Source: an uncultured Lachnospiraceae bacterium
Lineage (GTDB): Bacteria; Bacillota; Clostridia; Lachnospirales; Lachnospiraceae
Direction of reading: 5' to 3'
Length of the DNA: 42,734 bases
Assembly (NCBI GenBank): GCA_900316805.1
Contig: ONEJ01000008.1
Span: 1-42,734 of the forward strand
A program made the translations under genes and the position numbers. Under the pieces are notes generated by a model. The model did not search any database. It was not told the DNA's origin and was given only the letters and a program-made list of their open reading frames with translations. Positions within the stretch are counted from its first letter, which is position 1. Each line of letters opens with the position of its first letter. This document shows positions 7,158 through 15,245 of the stretch, piece after piece.

Positions 7158-7382
7158 ATGAAAAAGGGGTTTCTACATTAATTGTTAAATTAAAAAGGAA
7201 ATGACTGCGGGCTAACCTAGGGGTTCGCATTCATGATAAATGTAACTCATTAACAAACAACCCCCGGAAAGGGATTTCAGGGGAAACAAGGAGCAAATCC
7301 CATGAAGAATCCGCTTTGCGGATGGGATTTGCGCAGGCAATGCTCCTGACGGAGCATCACATATCACACGGAGGTAAATATT
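7158..7382 (+). promoter_or_regulatory. Structured fliC leader with two CsrA-consensus sites
   Basis: The 225-nt gap holds two hairpins. The first has an 11-bp outer stem (7293-7303 with 7322-7332) and an inner CCGC/GCGG stem. The second is ATGCTCC-TGAC-GGAGCAT (7340-7357). ACAAGGA (7286-7292) lies just before the first hairpin. ACACGGAGGT (7366-7375) covers the fliC Shine-Dalgarno. Both resemble the CsrA consensus ACARGGAUGU, and two sites with one on the Shine-Dalgarno is the arrangement known from B. subtilis hag. A weak sigma-28-like match (TAAC, 15 nt, CATGATAA; 7213-7239) could give fliC its own promoter. No terminator separates csrA from fliC. Confidence 0.6.
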
Positions 7383-9290
7383 ATGGTAGTACAACACAAC
7401 ATGCAGGCGATGAACGCCAACAGAATGCTCAATGTAACAACAAGTTCCCAGGCTAAGTCCACAGAGAAGTTATCTTCCGGTTATAAGATTAACCGTGCAG
7501 CAGATGATGCAGCAGGACTTTCCATTTCTGAGAAGATGAGAAAGCAGATCCGTGGTCTGGATCAGGCTTCTTCCAACGCTCAGGATGGTGTATCTGCAGT
7601 GCAGACCGCAGAAGGTGCTCTGACAGAAGTTCACTCTATGTTACAGCGTATGAACGAGCTGGCTGTACAGGCTGCAAACGGAACCAACAGTGAGACCGAT
7701 CGCCAGTCCATTCAGGATGAGATTTCTCAGCTCACAACAGAGATCGATCGTGTCGCTGAGACAACTAAGTTCAACGAGACCTATCTGTTAAAGGGAAATA
7801 CCGCTGGAACCGCATCTGACAAACAGGTCAATGCACATGATGCCGGTCTTGCAGGAAAGCTTGTTGACAATGGGGATGGAACAGCTACTTTCACATTGGA
7901 TAAGCCTCTCGCAGATGGAAACAAGGTGACAATTGCTGGGAAAGAGTATACCATTGGTACGAAAGAAGCTGGAACTGATGGATTTAAGAAGTCAACAGAC
8001 CTTAACACCACGAAACTTTCTGTAGGGGACTCTGTTACAAGTGCCGATGGATCAACAACTAAGACATTAGTCAATAAGATTGCTAATGGTTCATCAATTT
8101 ATAAGCCAGAGGACACAATCGAAATCGATGGAGCAAGTTATACAATTGCTGCAAATACGGATTTAAGTGCGGGTAAGTTGAGTGCGGATGATGCAGAACT
8201 GATGGTAAACGACGCTCTGGCAGCGGGCAAATCAGCGAAGTTTACATCTACCAAAGCGGGAGCAGGTATGTATGGTGCTTCTTCTACAACAGATGTAGAC
8301 ATTGTATCCACTCTTGGAACAGGTGAAGTGTCAACACTTGAAGTCACTGTTGATACAAAGGGAACGGTAACTGCTAAAGATTTAAATGATGCAAATCTTG
8401 GTGCTGGAGCAACTGTAACTGTATCCGGAGAGAAAATTACAGCAACAACGAGTGATCCGGCAAACATGTCCTCGGTTAAAGATGTTGTAAAACAGCTTAA
8501 AGATGGGGATTCTATCACTATTGGTGGAAATATATTTGCCATAAAAGATAAGACCAACGTGGGTGCAAATCAAATTTCCGTTGATGATGCGCTTGGTTTA
8601 TTGAATGATAAGGACGAAGTTTCCATAACGGCAACTACACCGGAAGCAACAAGTGCTATGTCAGTGGCTGGTCTTACAAGTGGAACTACCTATACAGCGG
8701 TAGAGACAAAAGTTGCAAGTGCTGATGAAAATGTCATCTCTGCAAAGGATGCATACAAGATGATGGCAGATGAGCTGGCAAAGGCTAGTTCAATCGGTAC
8801 CGATGAAGGCAAGGAAGCTACTGTTAAGAGCAATAATTCCGGAAGCTTTACCATTACCAAGGGAACAGCTGAGGTCAAGAATCCGCTTGCAATCGGCCTT
8901 CATGTTGGTGCAGATGCTGACATGACCAACAAGATTACAGTTGACATTGACTCCATGAGTACAGCAGGTCTTGGTATCAAAGGCTTGAACGTGAAGGACG
9001 ATTCCGGTATCGCAGCAACTTACGCAATCGACGCAATCGCAGATGCTGTTTCCAAGGTATCCGCACAGAGATCTGCTCTCGGTGCTGTTCAGAACCGCTT
9101 AGAGCACACCATCGCAAACGTTGACAATGTTGTTGAGAACACCACATCTGCTGAGTCACGTATCCGTGATACTGATATGGCAGAGACGATGGTTGAGTAT
9201 AGCAAGAACAACATCCTTGCTCAGGCAGGACAGTCTATGCTGGCTCAGGCAAATCAGTCTAATCAGGGAGTCCTTTCTCTGTTGGGCTAA
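7383..9290 (+). CDS. fliC: Flagellin with a large central variable region
   Basis: 635 residues, well above the roughly 270-500 of most flagellins. The N-terminal D0/D1 domain (1 to about 140) includes LSSGYKINRAADDAAGL and QRMNELAVQAANG, the latter corresponding to the TLR5-contacting helix. The C-terminal D1/D0 domain (about 550-635) ends in NQGVLSLLG. Between them are about 400 Thr/Ala/Asp-rich residues with loosely repeated beta-type segments, forming the surface-exposed D2/D3 part. There is no signal peptide, as expected for export by the flagellar type III system. CGGAGG precedes ATG 7383. The promoter context (inversion switch upstream) and the CsrA sites in the leader suggest control at both transcription and translation. 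Confidence 0.97.
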   Translation: MVVQHNMQAMNANRMLNVTTSSQAKSTEKLSSGYKINRAADDAAGLSISEKMRKQIRGLDQASSNAQDGVSAVQTAEGALTEVHSMLQRMNELAVQAANGTNSETDRQSIQDEISQLTTEIDRVAETTKFNETYLLKGNTAGTASDKQVNAHDAGLAGKLVDNGDGTATFTLDKPLADGNKVTIAGKEYTIGTKEAGTDGFKKSTDLNTTKLSVGDSVTSADGSTTKTLVNKIANGSSIYKPEDTIEIDGASYTIAANTDLSAGKLSADDAELMVNDALAAGKSAKFTSTKAGAGMYGASSTTDVDIVSTLGTGEVSTLEVTVDTKGTVTAKDLNDANLGAGATVTVSGEKITATTSDPANMSSVKDVVKQLKDGDSITIGGNIFAIKDKTNVGANQISVDDALGLLNDKDEVSITATTPEATSAMSVAGLTSGTTYTAVETKVASADENVISAKDAYKMMADELAKASSIGTDEGKEATVKSNNSGSFTITKGTAEVKNPLAIGLHVGADADMTNKITVDIDSMSTAGLGIKGLNVKDDSGIAATYAIDAIADAVSKVSAQRSALGAVQNRLEHTIANVDNVVENTTSAESRIRDTDMAETMVEYSKNNILAQAGQSMLAQANQSNQGVLSLLG

Positions 9291-9314
9291 TAATTTTCAA
9301 AAGAGTAACAAGAG

Positions 9315-9345
9315 ATGGAGGGCAGAGCAATCTGCCCTCCATTTT
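9315..9345 (+). terminator. fliC terminator
   Basis: A perfect 12-bp stem (9315-9326 with 9331-9342) and GCAA loop are followed by TTT, 24 nt after the fliC stop. Confidence 0.85.
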
Positions 9346-9356
9346 GGTAGCAACAA

Positions 9357-9382
9357 AACGAGCGGGGAATTCCCCGCTCGTT
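9357..9382 (-). terminator. Perfect 26-bp palindrome, terminator of the Rpn-type gene
   Basis: AACGAGCGGGGAA is followed immediately by its reverse complement. On the minus strand it is followed by TTTTGTT and lies about 30 nt beyond the stop of the minus-strand gene, so it best serves that gene. It may also back up the fliC terminator. Confidence 0.75.
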
Positions 9383-9412
9383 CAAAATTTTAGATAGATT
9401 AAAATCTGTTGG

Positions 9413-10354
9413 CTACTCCAAAATATACTGCACCTTTTCTTCTGGAATATTGGCTTTTCTTGCAATCTCACTTAAAGAATGACCCTGGGCATCCAGACGA
9501 ATAACCAATTTGGTCAGTTCAATGCCAGTTTCAATGCCGGTTTTAATACCTTCTTCACGCCCTTCCTCTTTTTGATCTTCCCAAGCTTTACACATATCTG
9601 TTTCGTCTCCTTCTTCATTGATTGGAATGTTTACACCAATAAATGTATTAATTGCAGACACAGACTCATTGTCCATGGTTTTATATTTAGGGTTAGTGGC
9701 AATAAGCTTTTTCATGGCTTCTTTATCCTCAGATGCCTTAATCACCTCGAATACCGCACCAAGTGATGTCTGAAACTTACTGAAATCCTCGATTTCCCGT
9801 GGCACCAAAAGATGAATCTTGTAATCTGAAACTAATTCTTCCATCCAGCCATCCGTTTCCCGGAACATATCTGATAGTTTCCGCGGTCCATCCCACGGCT
9901 CCGCTCCGAGGTAAACGGTAATGGTGATGACCGGTGTCAGATTATCATCCTTATGAAACCCGGATAAAAATTCCGCGCTTGTACCGTGTTCTCCTGCATC
10001 CCGGTGTGCCCTTGCGGCATTTTTCACTTGAGCACTGTAACTCAGAGCATCGTATGTCATCACCTTTACCGGCATGGCATAGTGGACATCTGCCTGTGCT
10101 TCGACCCCAACCAGCATGATATACGCACTGCCGTAGGACTTGACCACCGCCTGCTTTAACAGATCTCTTGCTTTTTGCAGCAGGATTTCCTTTTCATCTG
10201 CTCCAAGCACGGACAGTATTTCTGCAGGGTTCCTTTCCTGAAGATCTTCTGGTTTTATGGTCTGTGCTCCATCGAATAGGACAGCATTGCAGAGATCTGC
10301 AAACCGTTCGTTATTCGACAGGTACTCCTTTGCTTTAGTATCCTTTGTTCCCAA
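9413..10354 (-). CDS. Rpn-family PD-(D/E)XK nuclease / putative transposase
   Basis: 313 residues of the recombination-promoting-nuclease (YhgA-like) family common in gut Clostridia. The PD-(D/E)XK core is visible as D64 in KARDLL, then E85-A-Q87 in VGVEAQAD followed by the conserved MPVKVMTYDALSY helix. The C-terminal part has a Gly/Glu tract (KEEGREEGIKTGIETGIEL) and ends in a short helix-turn-helix-like segment, LSEIARKANIPEEKVQYILE. Homologues in E. coli are DNA endonucleases that stimulate RecA-independent recombination; no terminal repeats or target duplication mark this gene as a mobile unit. The start is TTG 10354, preceded by AAGGAG on the minus strand. A promoter about 230 bp upstream implies a long leader. 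A palindromic terminator follows the stop. Confidence 0.85.
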   Translation of the reverse strand: MGTKDTKAKEYLSNNERFADLCNAVLFDGAQTIKPEDLQERNPAEILSVLGADEKEILLQKARDLLKQAVVKSYGSAYIMLVGVEAQADVHYAMPVKVMTYDALSYSAQVKNAARAHRDAGEHGTSAEFLSGFHKDDNLTPVITITVYLGAEPWDGPRKLSDMFRETDGWMEELVSDYKIHLLVPREIEDFSKFQTSLGAVFEVIKASEDKEAMKKLIATNPKYKTMDNESVSAINTFIGVNIPINEEGDETDMCKAWEDQKEEGREEGIKTGIETGIELTKLVIRLDAQGHSLSEIARKANIPEEKVQYILE

Positions 10355-10581
10355 CGTCTTCTCCTTGTCTTTATCCGGCAGGAGAATACAGAAAACAAAG
10401 CAAATGTGTGGAAATCACATCTGTCCGCTTGCGTCCTCCTGCTTCAATTGTAATTATGGAATTTAAAAGCATGATTCCGCTCTTAACAGATATGCATCCA
10501 TCTTTCCAGTTGGCAAAAGATGATTCCCCATGATGCACGGCTGGCGCCTTGTTGTGTATAAGATGTTTCTGCTTTTGAACG

Positions 10582-10610
10582 ATTATAGCATGTCAATTCT
10601 TAAAACACAA
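10582..10610 (-). promoter_or_regulatory. Candidate promoter of the Rpn-family gene
   Basis: On the minus strand TTGTGT (10610-10605), 17 nt and a perfect TATAAT (10587-10582). Transcription would start near 10575, leaving about 220 nt of untranslated leader before TTG 10354. The 427-nt gap 10355-10781 otherwise holds only this and the rsmI promoter. Confidence 0.5.
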
Positions 10611-10640
10611 GAAATAATTTTCCTTTCCTTCATAAAATTA

Positions 10641-10669
10641 TTCAAAAAGTTTATAGAAAATAGTATACT
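10641..10669 (+). promoter_or_regulatory. Candidate sigma-A promoter of rsmI
   Basis: TTCAAA at 10641 and TATACT at 10664 with 17-bp spacing. It is divergent from the Rpn promoter and gives a leader of about 105 nt. Confidence 0.6.
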
Positions 10670-10781
10670 ATATGCAGTTACCGGTATTTCAGAATATCCG
10701 GCAGAAGAAATCGAGAGAGTGATTTCTGTTATGAGGATGCAGACATGGAAATACACATATATTTTGGAGGAAACATAAGCC

Positions 10782-11633
10782 ATGAATGAAAATAGAACCG
10801 GCACCCTTTACCTGTGTGCCACCCCTATCGGCAATCTGGAGGACATCACCTACCGGGTGCTTCGAATTTTAAAAGAGGTGGATCTGATTGCAGCGGAGGA
10901 TACCCGCAATTCCATCAAACTGCTGAATCATTTTGAGATTAAAACTCCAATGACCAGTTATCATGAATACAATAAAATTGATAAGGCATACCAGCTGGTG
11001 GAGAAGCTGCGGCAGGGAAAAAACATTGCACTCATTACGGATGCCGGTACGCCGGGGATTTCCGACCCGGGGGAGGATATTGTGCGGATCTGTTATGAGG
11101 AGGGAATTCCCGTGACATCTCTTCCGGGGGCGGCAGCCTGCATTACGGCACTGACCATGTCCGGTCTTCCCACCAGACGTTTTGCCTTTGAGGCCTTTCT
11201 GCCCAAGGATAAGAAAGAACATCAGGCGGTTCTGGAGGAATTAAAAAATGAGACTAGAACCATGATTATATATGAGGCACCCCATCATCTGGTAAAGACC
11301 TTAAAGGAGCTGGCAGATACCCTAGGGGGCGACCGGCGGCTGACTATCTGTCGGGAGCTCACCAAGCGCCATGAGGAAAAAATACAGATGACGCTTGGGG
11401 AGAGCCTTTCCTATTATGAGATCAACGAGCCCCGGGGGGAGTACGTGCTGGTCATTGCGGGCAAATCCCGCACCCAGGTGGAGGAAGAAGCCCGGGCAGG
11501 CTGGGAATCCATGAGTCTGGAAGAGCATATGGCAGTTTACGAATCCCAGGGAATTGCCCGCAAGGAGGCGATGAAGCTGGTGGCCAAAGACCGGGGGGTC
11601 AGCAAGCGGGATATATACAACCAGCTGATATAA
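10782..11633 (+). CDS. rsmI: 16S rRNA (cytidine(1402)-2'-O)-methyltransferase
   Basis: 283 residues. RsmI uses S-adenosylmethionine to methylate the 2'-OH of C1402 in the ribosomal P site. Family motifs are in order: GTLYLCATPIGNLEDIT at the N terminus, AEDTRNSIKLLNHF, the SAM-binding loop DAGTPGISDPG (about 87-97), and PGAAACITALTMSGL. The C-terminal RsmI helix-turn-helix domain ends in VAKDRGVSKRDIYNQL. Length is normal for the family. TTGGAGG lies 12 nt before ATG 10782. The gene is convergent with the next one; only 13 nt separate the two stops, and I see no terminator between them. Confidence 0.95.
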   Translation: MNENRTGTLYLCATPIGNLEDITYRVLRILKEVDLIAAEDTRNSIKLLNHFEIKTPMTSYHEYNKIDKAYQLVEKLRQGKNIALITDAGTPGISDPGEDIVRICYEEGIPVTSLPGAAACITALTMSGLPTRRFAFEAFLPKDKKEHQAVLEELKNETRTMIIYEAPHHLVKTLKELADTLGGDRRLTICRELTKRHEEKIQMTLGESLSYYEINEPRGEYVLVIAGKSRTQVEEEARAGWESMSLEEHMAVYESQGIARKEAMKLVAKDRGVSKRDIYNQLI

Positions 11634-11646
11634 ATAACTTCCCTGT

Positions 11647-13392
11647 TTAGGGGTACAGTTCCGTAACTATCTTCTCTACAATAGAAAAAGGTGCCGGTCC
11701 GGTGCGAAGAATCGCCTCATGGAAGGCGCAGGCATCGAACCTGTCGCCGTATTTCTGTTCGTAAGATTCCCTGAGCTGGCGGAATTTCAGATAGCCTACG
11801 TAATATTTCAGATAATTCCCCGGCTCTTCAAGAATCAGATCCGTAATATTCTCTATCGTATCACTGTCGGTAAATCCATACATATTCCAGAATTTTTCCA
11901 TCTCTGCCTTTTTCCAGCCAAAATAGTGAATGCCGATGTCGGAGGAGGCGTATAAGCTTAAAACAGCCGCCTGGTTATGCTGCAGCAGGGAAGCCTCCTT
12001 CCGGGGCAGACCCGCGTAGTAGTAGGACAACATTTCCACATAGGTGGCCCACCCTTCTGTGTAGCCCGGATAGTTTAACAGAGAGCGCACCGGCGCAAGG
12101 CCGTAGTAGTAGGACTGGATGGTCTGGTAGAGATGCCCCGGATAACCCTCATGGGCGAGGGTGGTAAAATAGTATAGATCGCTGTAATCACCGGCGTCAT
12201 TGATGTAAATCCGGTTGTAGGAATAATCATCAATGGGGGCGGTTATGTAAAAGGCCGGGGCAAGGTATTCCGAGAGAGAGGGATCCACGTGGCAAATCTC
12301 CCACTCTGTTTCCGGCGGTGCCGGGAAATCCTTCTGTATGCTGTTCTCCAAGGCGGAGAGCATTTTGGTTTCGTCATTGTATTTCCCCTTCAGCTCTTCG
12401 GAAGAGTCTGACAGGGACGGATCTTTGTCAAGGATTTTGGCACAGACCGCCAGATCCTCCTTCCGCGCCTGTGCAATCTGCTGATACAGGCTTTCGGCAC
12501 CGTCATCGCAGCCGCTGGCATAGGCGGCAACGGCTTCATAATAGACCTTTCCCTTCGGATAATAGCAAAGCCCCCAGTCATTTCGCCCACTGCCCATGAG
12601 GGCAGTCAACCCGGAAATCATCTGGCTGTAGGCAGGGATGACGTGATCCGCAATCACGGCCTTGTTCCGGTCGATATAATCCTGCTTTTGGGCATCACTG
12701 AGCCCTTCTACCTGCCCCAGTCGGCTGGCGAAGGTATCAATGAGGAAATTGTCATCGGGATGTCCGGTAAAAACCTCACAGCCGGCAATGACCTTCATGC
12801 AGATATCATCGGACATGAAAAGACCCTTGTCAGCTTTTTTCTTTTCATAGGAGAGCAGTTCGGAAAAATAAGTATCCATCTGGGAAAGAAGAGTCAGATA
12901 ATCATCGATATCCTGTTTCCTGTCAAAGCGGTATTCTGCCAGCAGAATCGGAAGCTGGGAAGTAATGCCACTAGAGGGGGACAGGATCTCTTCATAATAG
13001 GGAAAGGCCTTTAATGCCTGTTGACGGGAAATGTTGTCGGAGAGCACATCGTAGGTAAGCTTTTCCTCCCGGCTTAGGGAACGGCGGGAAAAACCTTCCA
13101 GCTCCTTTTGCAGCTTTTCCAGTGCTTTCCCGGAATCTTTGGGGCTGTTTTCGGACAAACTGCCAAGAGTGACCGTGTAGGAGTCGATCCCCGCCGCCTT
13201 GGGATCCTTCAGGGTGAAATGCAGATTCATGGTGTTGTCCGTAACCTCGTTTTTGAAAAGTGTGGTGCAGAAAGCGCGAAAGTCTTTGCTGCCGCCTTTA
13301 CGCAGGCCGGGCAGACAGTAAAAGCCCAGAAACAGCGCCAAAAGAAGGAGGGAAACAACAAGAATCCGGTATTTTTTCAGAAGGGATTTCAT
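11647..13392 (-). CDS. DUF885 family membrane-anchored putative metallopeptidase
   Basis: 581 residues. One N-terminal hydrophobic helix (about 8-26) acts as a signal anchor; the Cys at its end (GFYC) lacks a good lipobox. The remainder is a DUF885 domain, a large alpha-helical family with a conserved HEGYPGH motif, seen here in TLAHEGYPGH, that resembles the zinc site of HExxH peptidases. The protein would face the outside of the cell. ATG 13392 is preceded by GGAG on the minus strand; the open frame continues 98 codons further upstream but has no ribosome-binding site there and overlaps the divergent small gene. Substrate unknown. Confidence 0.85.
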   Translation of the reverse strand: MKSLLKKYRILVVSLLLLALFLGFYCLPGLRKGGSKDFRAFCTTLFKNEVTDNTMNLHFTLKDPKAAGIDSYTVTLGSLSENSPKDSGKALEKLQKELEGFSRRSLSREEKLTYDVLSDNISRQQALKAFPYYEEILSPSSGITSQLPILLAEYRFDRKQDIDDYLTLLSQMDTYFSELLSYEKKKADKGLFMSDDICMKVIAGCEVFTGHPDDNFLIDTFASRLGQVEGLSDAQKQDYIDRNKAVIADHVIPAYSQMISGLTALMGSGRNDWGLCYYPKGKVYYEAVAAYASGCDDGAESLYQQIAQARKEDLAVCAKILDKDPSLSDSSEELKGKYNDETKMLSALENSIQKDFPAPPETEWEICHVDPSLSEYLAPAFYITAPIDDYSYNRIYINDAGDYSDLYYFTTLAHEGYPGHLYQTIQSYYYGLAPVRSLLNYPGYTEGWATYVEMLSYYYAGLPRKEASLLQHNQAAVLSLYASSDIGIHYFGWKKAEMEKFWNMYGFTDSDTIENITDLILEEPGNYLKYYVGYLKFRQLRESYEQKYGDRFDACAFHEAILRTGPAPFSIVEKIVTELYP

Positions 13393-13510
13393 ATGGGTTG
13401 CTCCAGTGAGACGAATTAACAAAAATATATGTGCTCCAAACCGGAAATATGTGTTAGAATAGAATGATTTTGTAACAGACAAAAACAGAAAAATTAAGGA
13501 GTGAACCAAT

Positions 13511-13744
13511 ATGATGAATTTAGCAGCAATGGGAAAAATCATGAAAGCAAAAGAGGTGTTTACCGCGAACCATCCGAAATTTATTGCCTTCTGGAATGCG
13601 GTTCTGGCCGGTGGTGTACAGGAGGGAACTATCCTTGAGGTTACAGTGACAAAGCCCGGGCAGGAGCCCATGACCACCAACATCAAGGTGCAGCAGTCCG
13701 ACCTGGAGATGGTAGAGAGCCTGAAGGAGCTGGCAAAAAAATAA
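13511..13744 (+). CDS. Small conserved-looking protein of unknown function
   Basis: 77 residues, mixed alpha/beta, without signal peptide or membrane segment. A well-placed AAGGAG precedes the paired ATG codons 13511/13514. The sequence begins with an amphipathic helix (residues 1-20) and has a central beta-rich part (EGTILEVTVTKPGQ). I do not recognise a domain. It is a single gene, divergent from the DUF885 gene and followed 6 nt later by a long hairpin that may terminate it. Codon use is like its neighbours, and the ribosome-binding site argues for a real gene. Confidence 0.7.
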   Translation: MMNLAAMGKIMKAKEVFTANHPKFIAFWNAVLAGGVQEGTILEVTVTKPGQEPMTTNIKVQQSDLEMVESLKELAKK

Positions 13745-13750
13745 TAATTA

Positions 13751-14012
13751 AAACTTCCCGCACGGATTTTCGTACGGCCCCGCCTGCCGTCTGGGGCAGA
13801 CGCTCTCAGGATGCCTGCACCTAGTGCGAGTAAATGCCTCTATCCACAGAGCTTATTGGGGGCACGGGAAATACAAACGCGCTTCGCTTGAACGTGTATT
13901 CCCCGTGCCCGCTTCAGTGTATAGAGGCATTAACTCGCACACGGTTTGGCATAAATCGAGCGTCTGCCCCAGACGGCAGGCGGAGCCGTGCGAAAATCCG
14001 TGCGGGAAGTTT
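13751..14012. repeat. 262-nt near-perfect hairpin element (MITE-like or structured RNA)
   Basis: The outer arms 13751-13805 and 13958-14012 are inverted copies matching at 53 of 55 positions; as RNA one mismatch becomes a G-U pair. Inside, 13824-13846 pairs with about 13918-13940, and a third pair, about 13859-13878 with 13891-13912, closes the tip. The spacers between these arms are short, so the whole forms one long rod. It contains no convincing gene; the ORFs that cross it are artefacts of its symmetry. It fills most of the 334-nt gap between the small gene and spmA and may terminate the former. No target-site duplication was found. Confidence 0.85.
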
Positions 14013-14078
14013 CCGTAACAAAAACATAATTGAACCGGAAAAAGAATAGAATAATACAAAATCCTGTTGGGAGGAGCT

Positions 14079-14675
14079 ATGAATTATCTCTGGGGAGGAA
14101 TGATGGTTGTCGGCGTGGTATACGCAGCGCTGACGGGGAATCTGGGAGCAGTGACGGATCAGGCGCTGGCCTCCGCGAAGGAAGCAGTCAGCCTCTGTAT
14201 CACCATGGCCTCGGCAATGGCATTCTGGGTAGGGATCATGCGGATTGCAGAGCGGGAAGGGATGGTGGAAAGAATCGCACAGCGGATGGGACCCGTCCTT
14301 ACCTTTCTGTTTCCATCGGTACCGAGGGAAAGCGAGGCAAGAACCCACATTGCCGCAAACATGGTGGCAAACATCCTGGGGCTTGGCTGGGCGGCAACGC
14401 CTGCAGGTCTGATGGCCATGAAAGAGCTTAAGCAGCTGGATGCCAGAAGCGGCAGGGCAACGGATGCCATGTGTGATTTTCTGATCCTCAATATCTCTTC
14501 CCTGCAGCTGATTCCGGTAAGTATCATTGCCTACCGGAGTGAGTATGGTTCCGTCAGCCCCACAGCGATCGTAGGACCGGCAATCCTCGCAACTCTGGCG
14601 TCTACCCTGGCCGCGGTGGTCTTTATTAAGCTGCGGCAGATTCTGGATGGGAAGCGGGCAGGAGCAAAGCGATGA
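14079..14675 (+). CDS. spmA: Spore maturation protein A
   Basis: 198 residues, an integral membrane protein of the nucleoside-recognition (Gate) family. There are hydrophobic helices at about 4-24, 40-56, 95-115, 132-150 and 160-185, with the SpmA-type ANILGLGWAATPAGL segment in the middle. SpmA and SpmB act together in dehydration of the spore core in Bacillus. ATG 14079 is behind GGGAGGAG; an in-frame TTG 12 nt earlier overlaps the ribosome-binding site and is unlikely. Its stop overlaps the start of spmB by 4 nt. Confidence 0.93.
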   Translation: MNYLWGGMMVVGVVYAALTGNLGAVTDQALASAKEAVSLCITMASAMAFWVGIMRIAEREGMVERIAQRMGPVLTFLFPSVPRESEARTHIAANMVANILGLGWAATPAGLMAMKELKQLDARSGRATDAMCDFLILNISSLQLIPVSIIAYRSEYGSVSPTAIVGPAILATLASTLAAVVFIKLRQILDGKRAGAKR

Positions 14676-15196
14676 GGCTGGTTACATATCTTTCAGAGGC
14701 GGTGATTCCTCTGATCATCCTGATCACTGTGGGAACGGCCATGTCCCATCATCAGAGAGTGTATGAGGATTTTCTGGATGGAGCCAAAAGCGGTATACGA
14801 ACCGTGGTGGAGATTATGCCTACGCTGATCGGCTTGATGGTTGCGGTGGGAATCCTGCGTGCCTCCGGTTTTCTTGACTTTTTATCCGGTATTCTGGAAA
14901 AAATCCTGTTTGGCACACATTTCCCCACAGAGCTGGTGCCCCTTGCCATTGTAAAAATGTTTTCCTCCTCCGCTTCCACAGGTCTGCTTCTGGATCTGTA
15001 TAAGGAGCATGGAACCGACTCCATGATCGGAAGAGCTGCTTCCATTATGCTTGCAAGCACCGAGACCATATTTTATACCATGTCGGTGTATTTTATGTCC
15101 GTCAAGGTGAAGAAAACCCGCTATACACTGGCGGGAGCAATGGTGGCAACCCTTGCCGGAATCGCTGCAAGTGTCGTACTTGCACAAATTTACTGA
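14672..15196 (+). CDS. spmB: Spore maturation protein B
   Basis: 174 residues, the second Gate-domain partner of SpmA. Helices lie at about 8-24, 45-63, 90-104 and 150-172. The family stretch LVPLAIVKMFSSSASTGLL and the SIMLASTETIFYT motif are present. It starts at an ATGA overlap with spmA, so translation is coupled. Presence of the pair indicates a spore-forming lineage. Confidence 0.93.
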   Translation: MRLVTYLSEAVIPLIILITVGTAMSHHQRVYEDFLDGAKSGIRTVVEIMPTLIGLMVAVGILRASGFLDFLSGILEKILFGTHFPTELVPLAIVKMFSSSASTGLLLDLYKEHGTDSMIGRAASIMLASTETIFYTMSVYFMSVKVKKTRYTLAGAMVATLAGIAASVVLAQIY

Positions 15197-15245
15197 AATT
15201 TAAATCAAAAAAAATAAAATATTGGGGGAAAAGTACAAAAAATAG

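Noticed and set aside
9357..9382. 26-bp palindrome as part of the flagellin phase switch
   Set aside because: Its position after a minus-strand stop and the T run behind it explain it as a terminator; it shares no sequence with the 18-bp recombination sites.
9413..10354. Rpn-type gene as a complete insertion sequence
   Set aside because: No terminal inverted repeats or target duplication were seen around it; it has an ordinary promoter and terminator.
10530..10778. 82-codon plus-strand ORF upstream of rsmI
   Set aside because: It lies across both divergent promoters, has no good ribosome-binding site and no recognisable domain.
13824..14431. Several overlapping ORFs of 64-144 codons in and near the long hairpin
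   Set aside because: They mirror the inverted-repeat symmetry, lack ribosome-binding sites and have biased, low-complexity translations.
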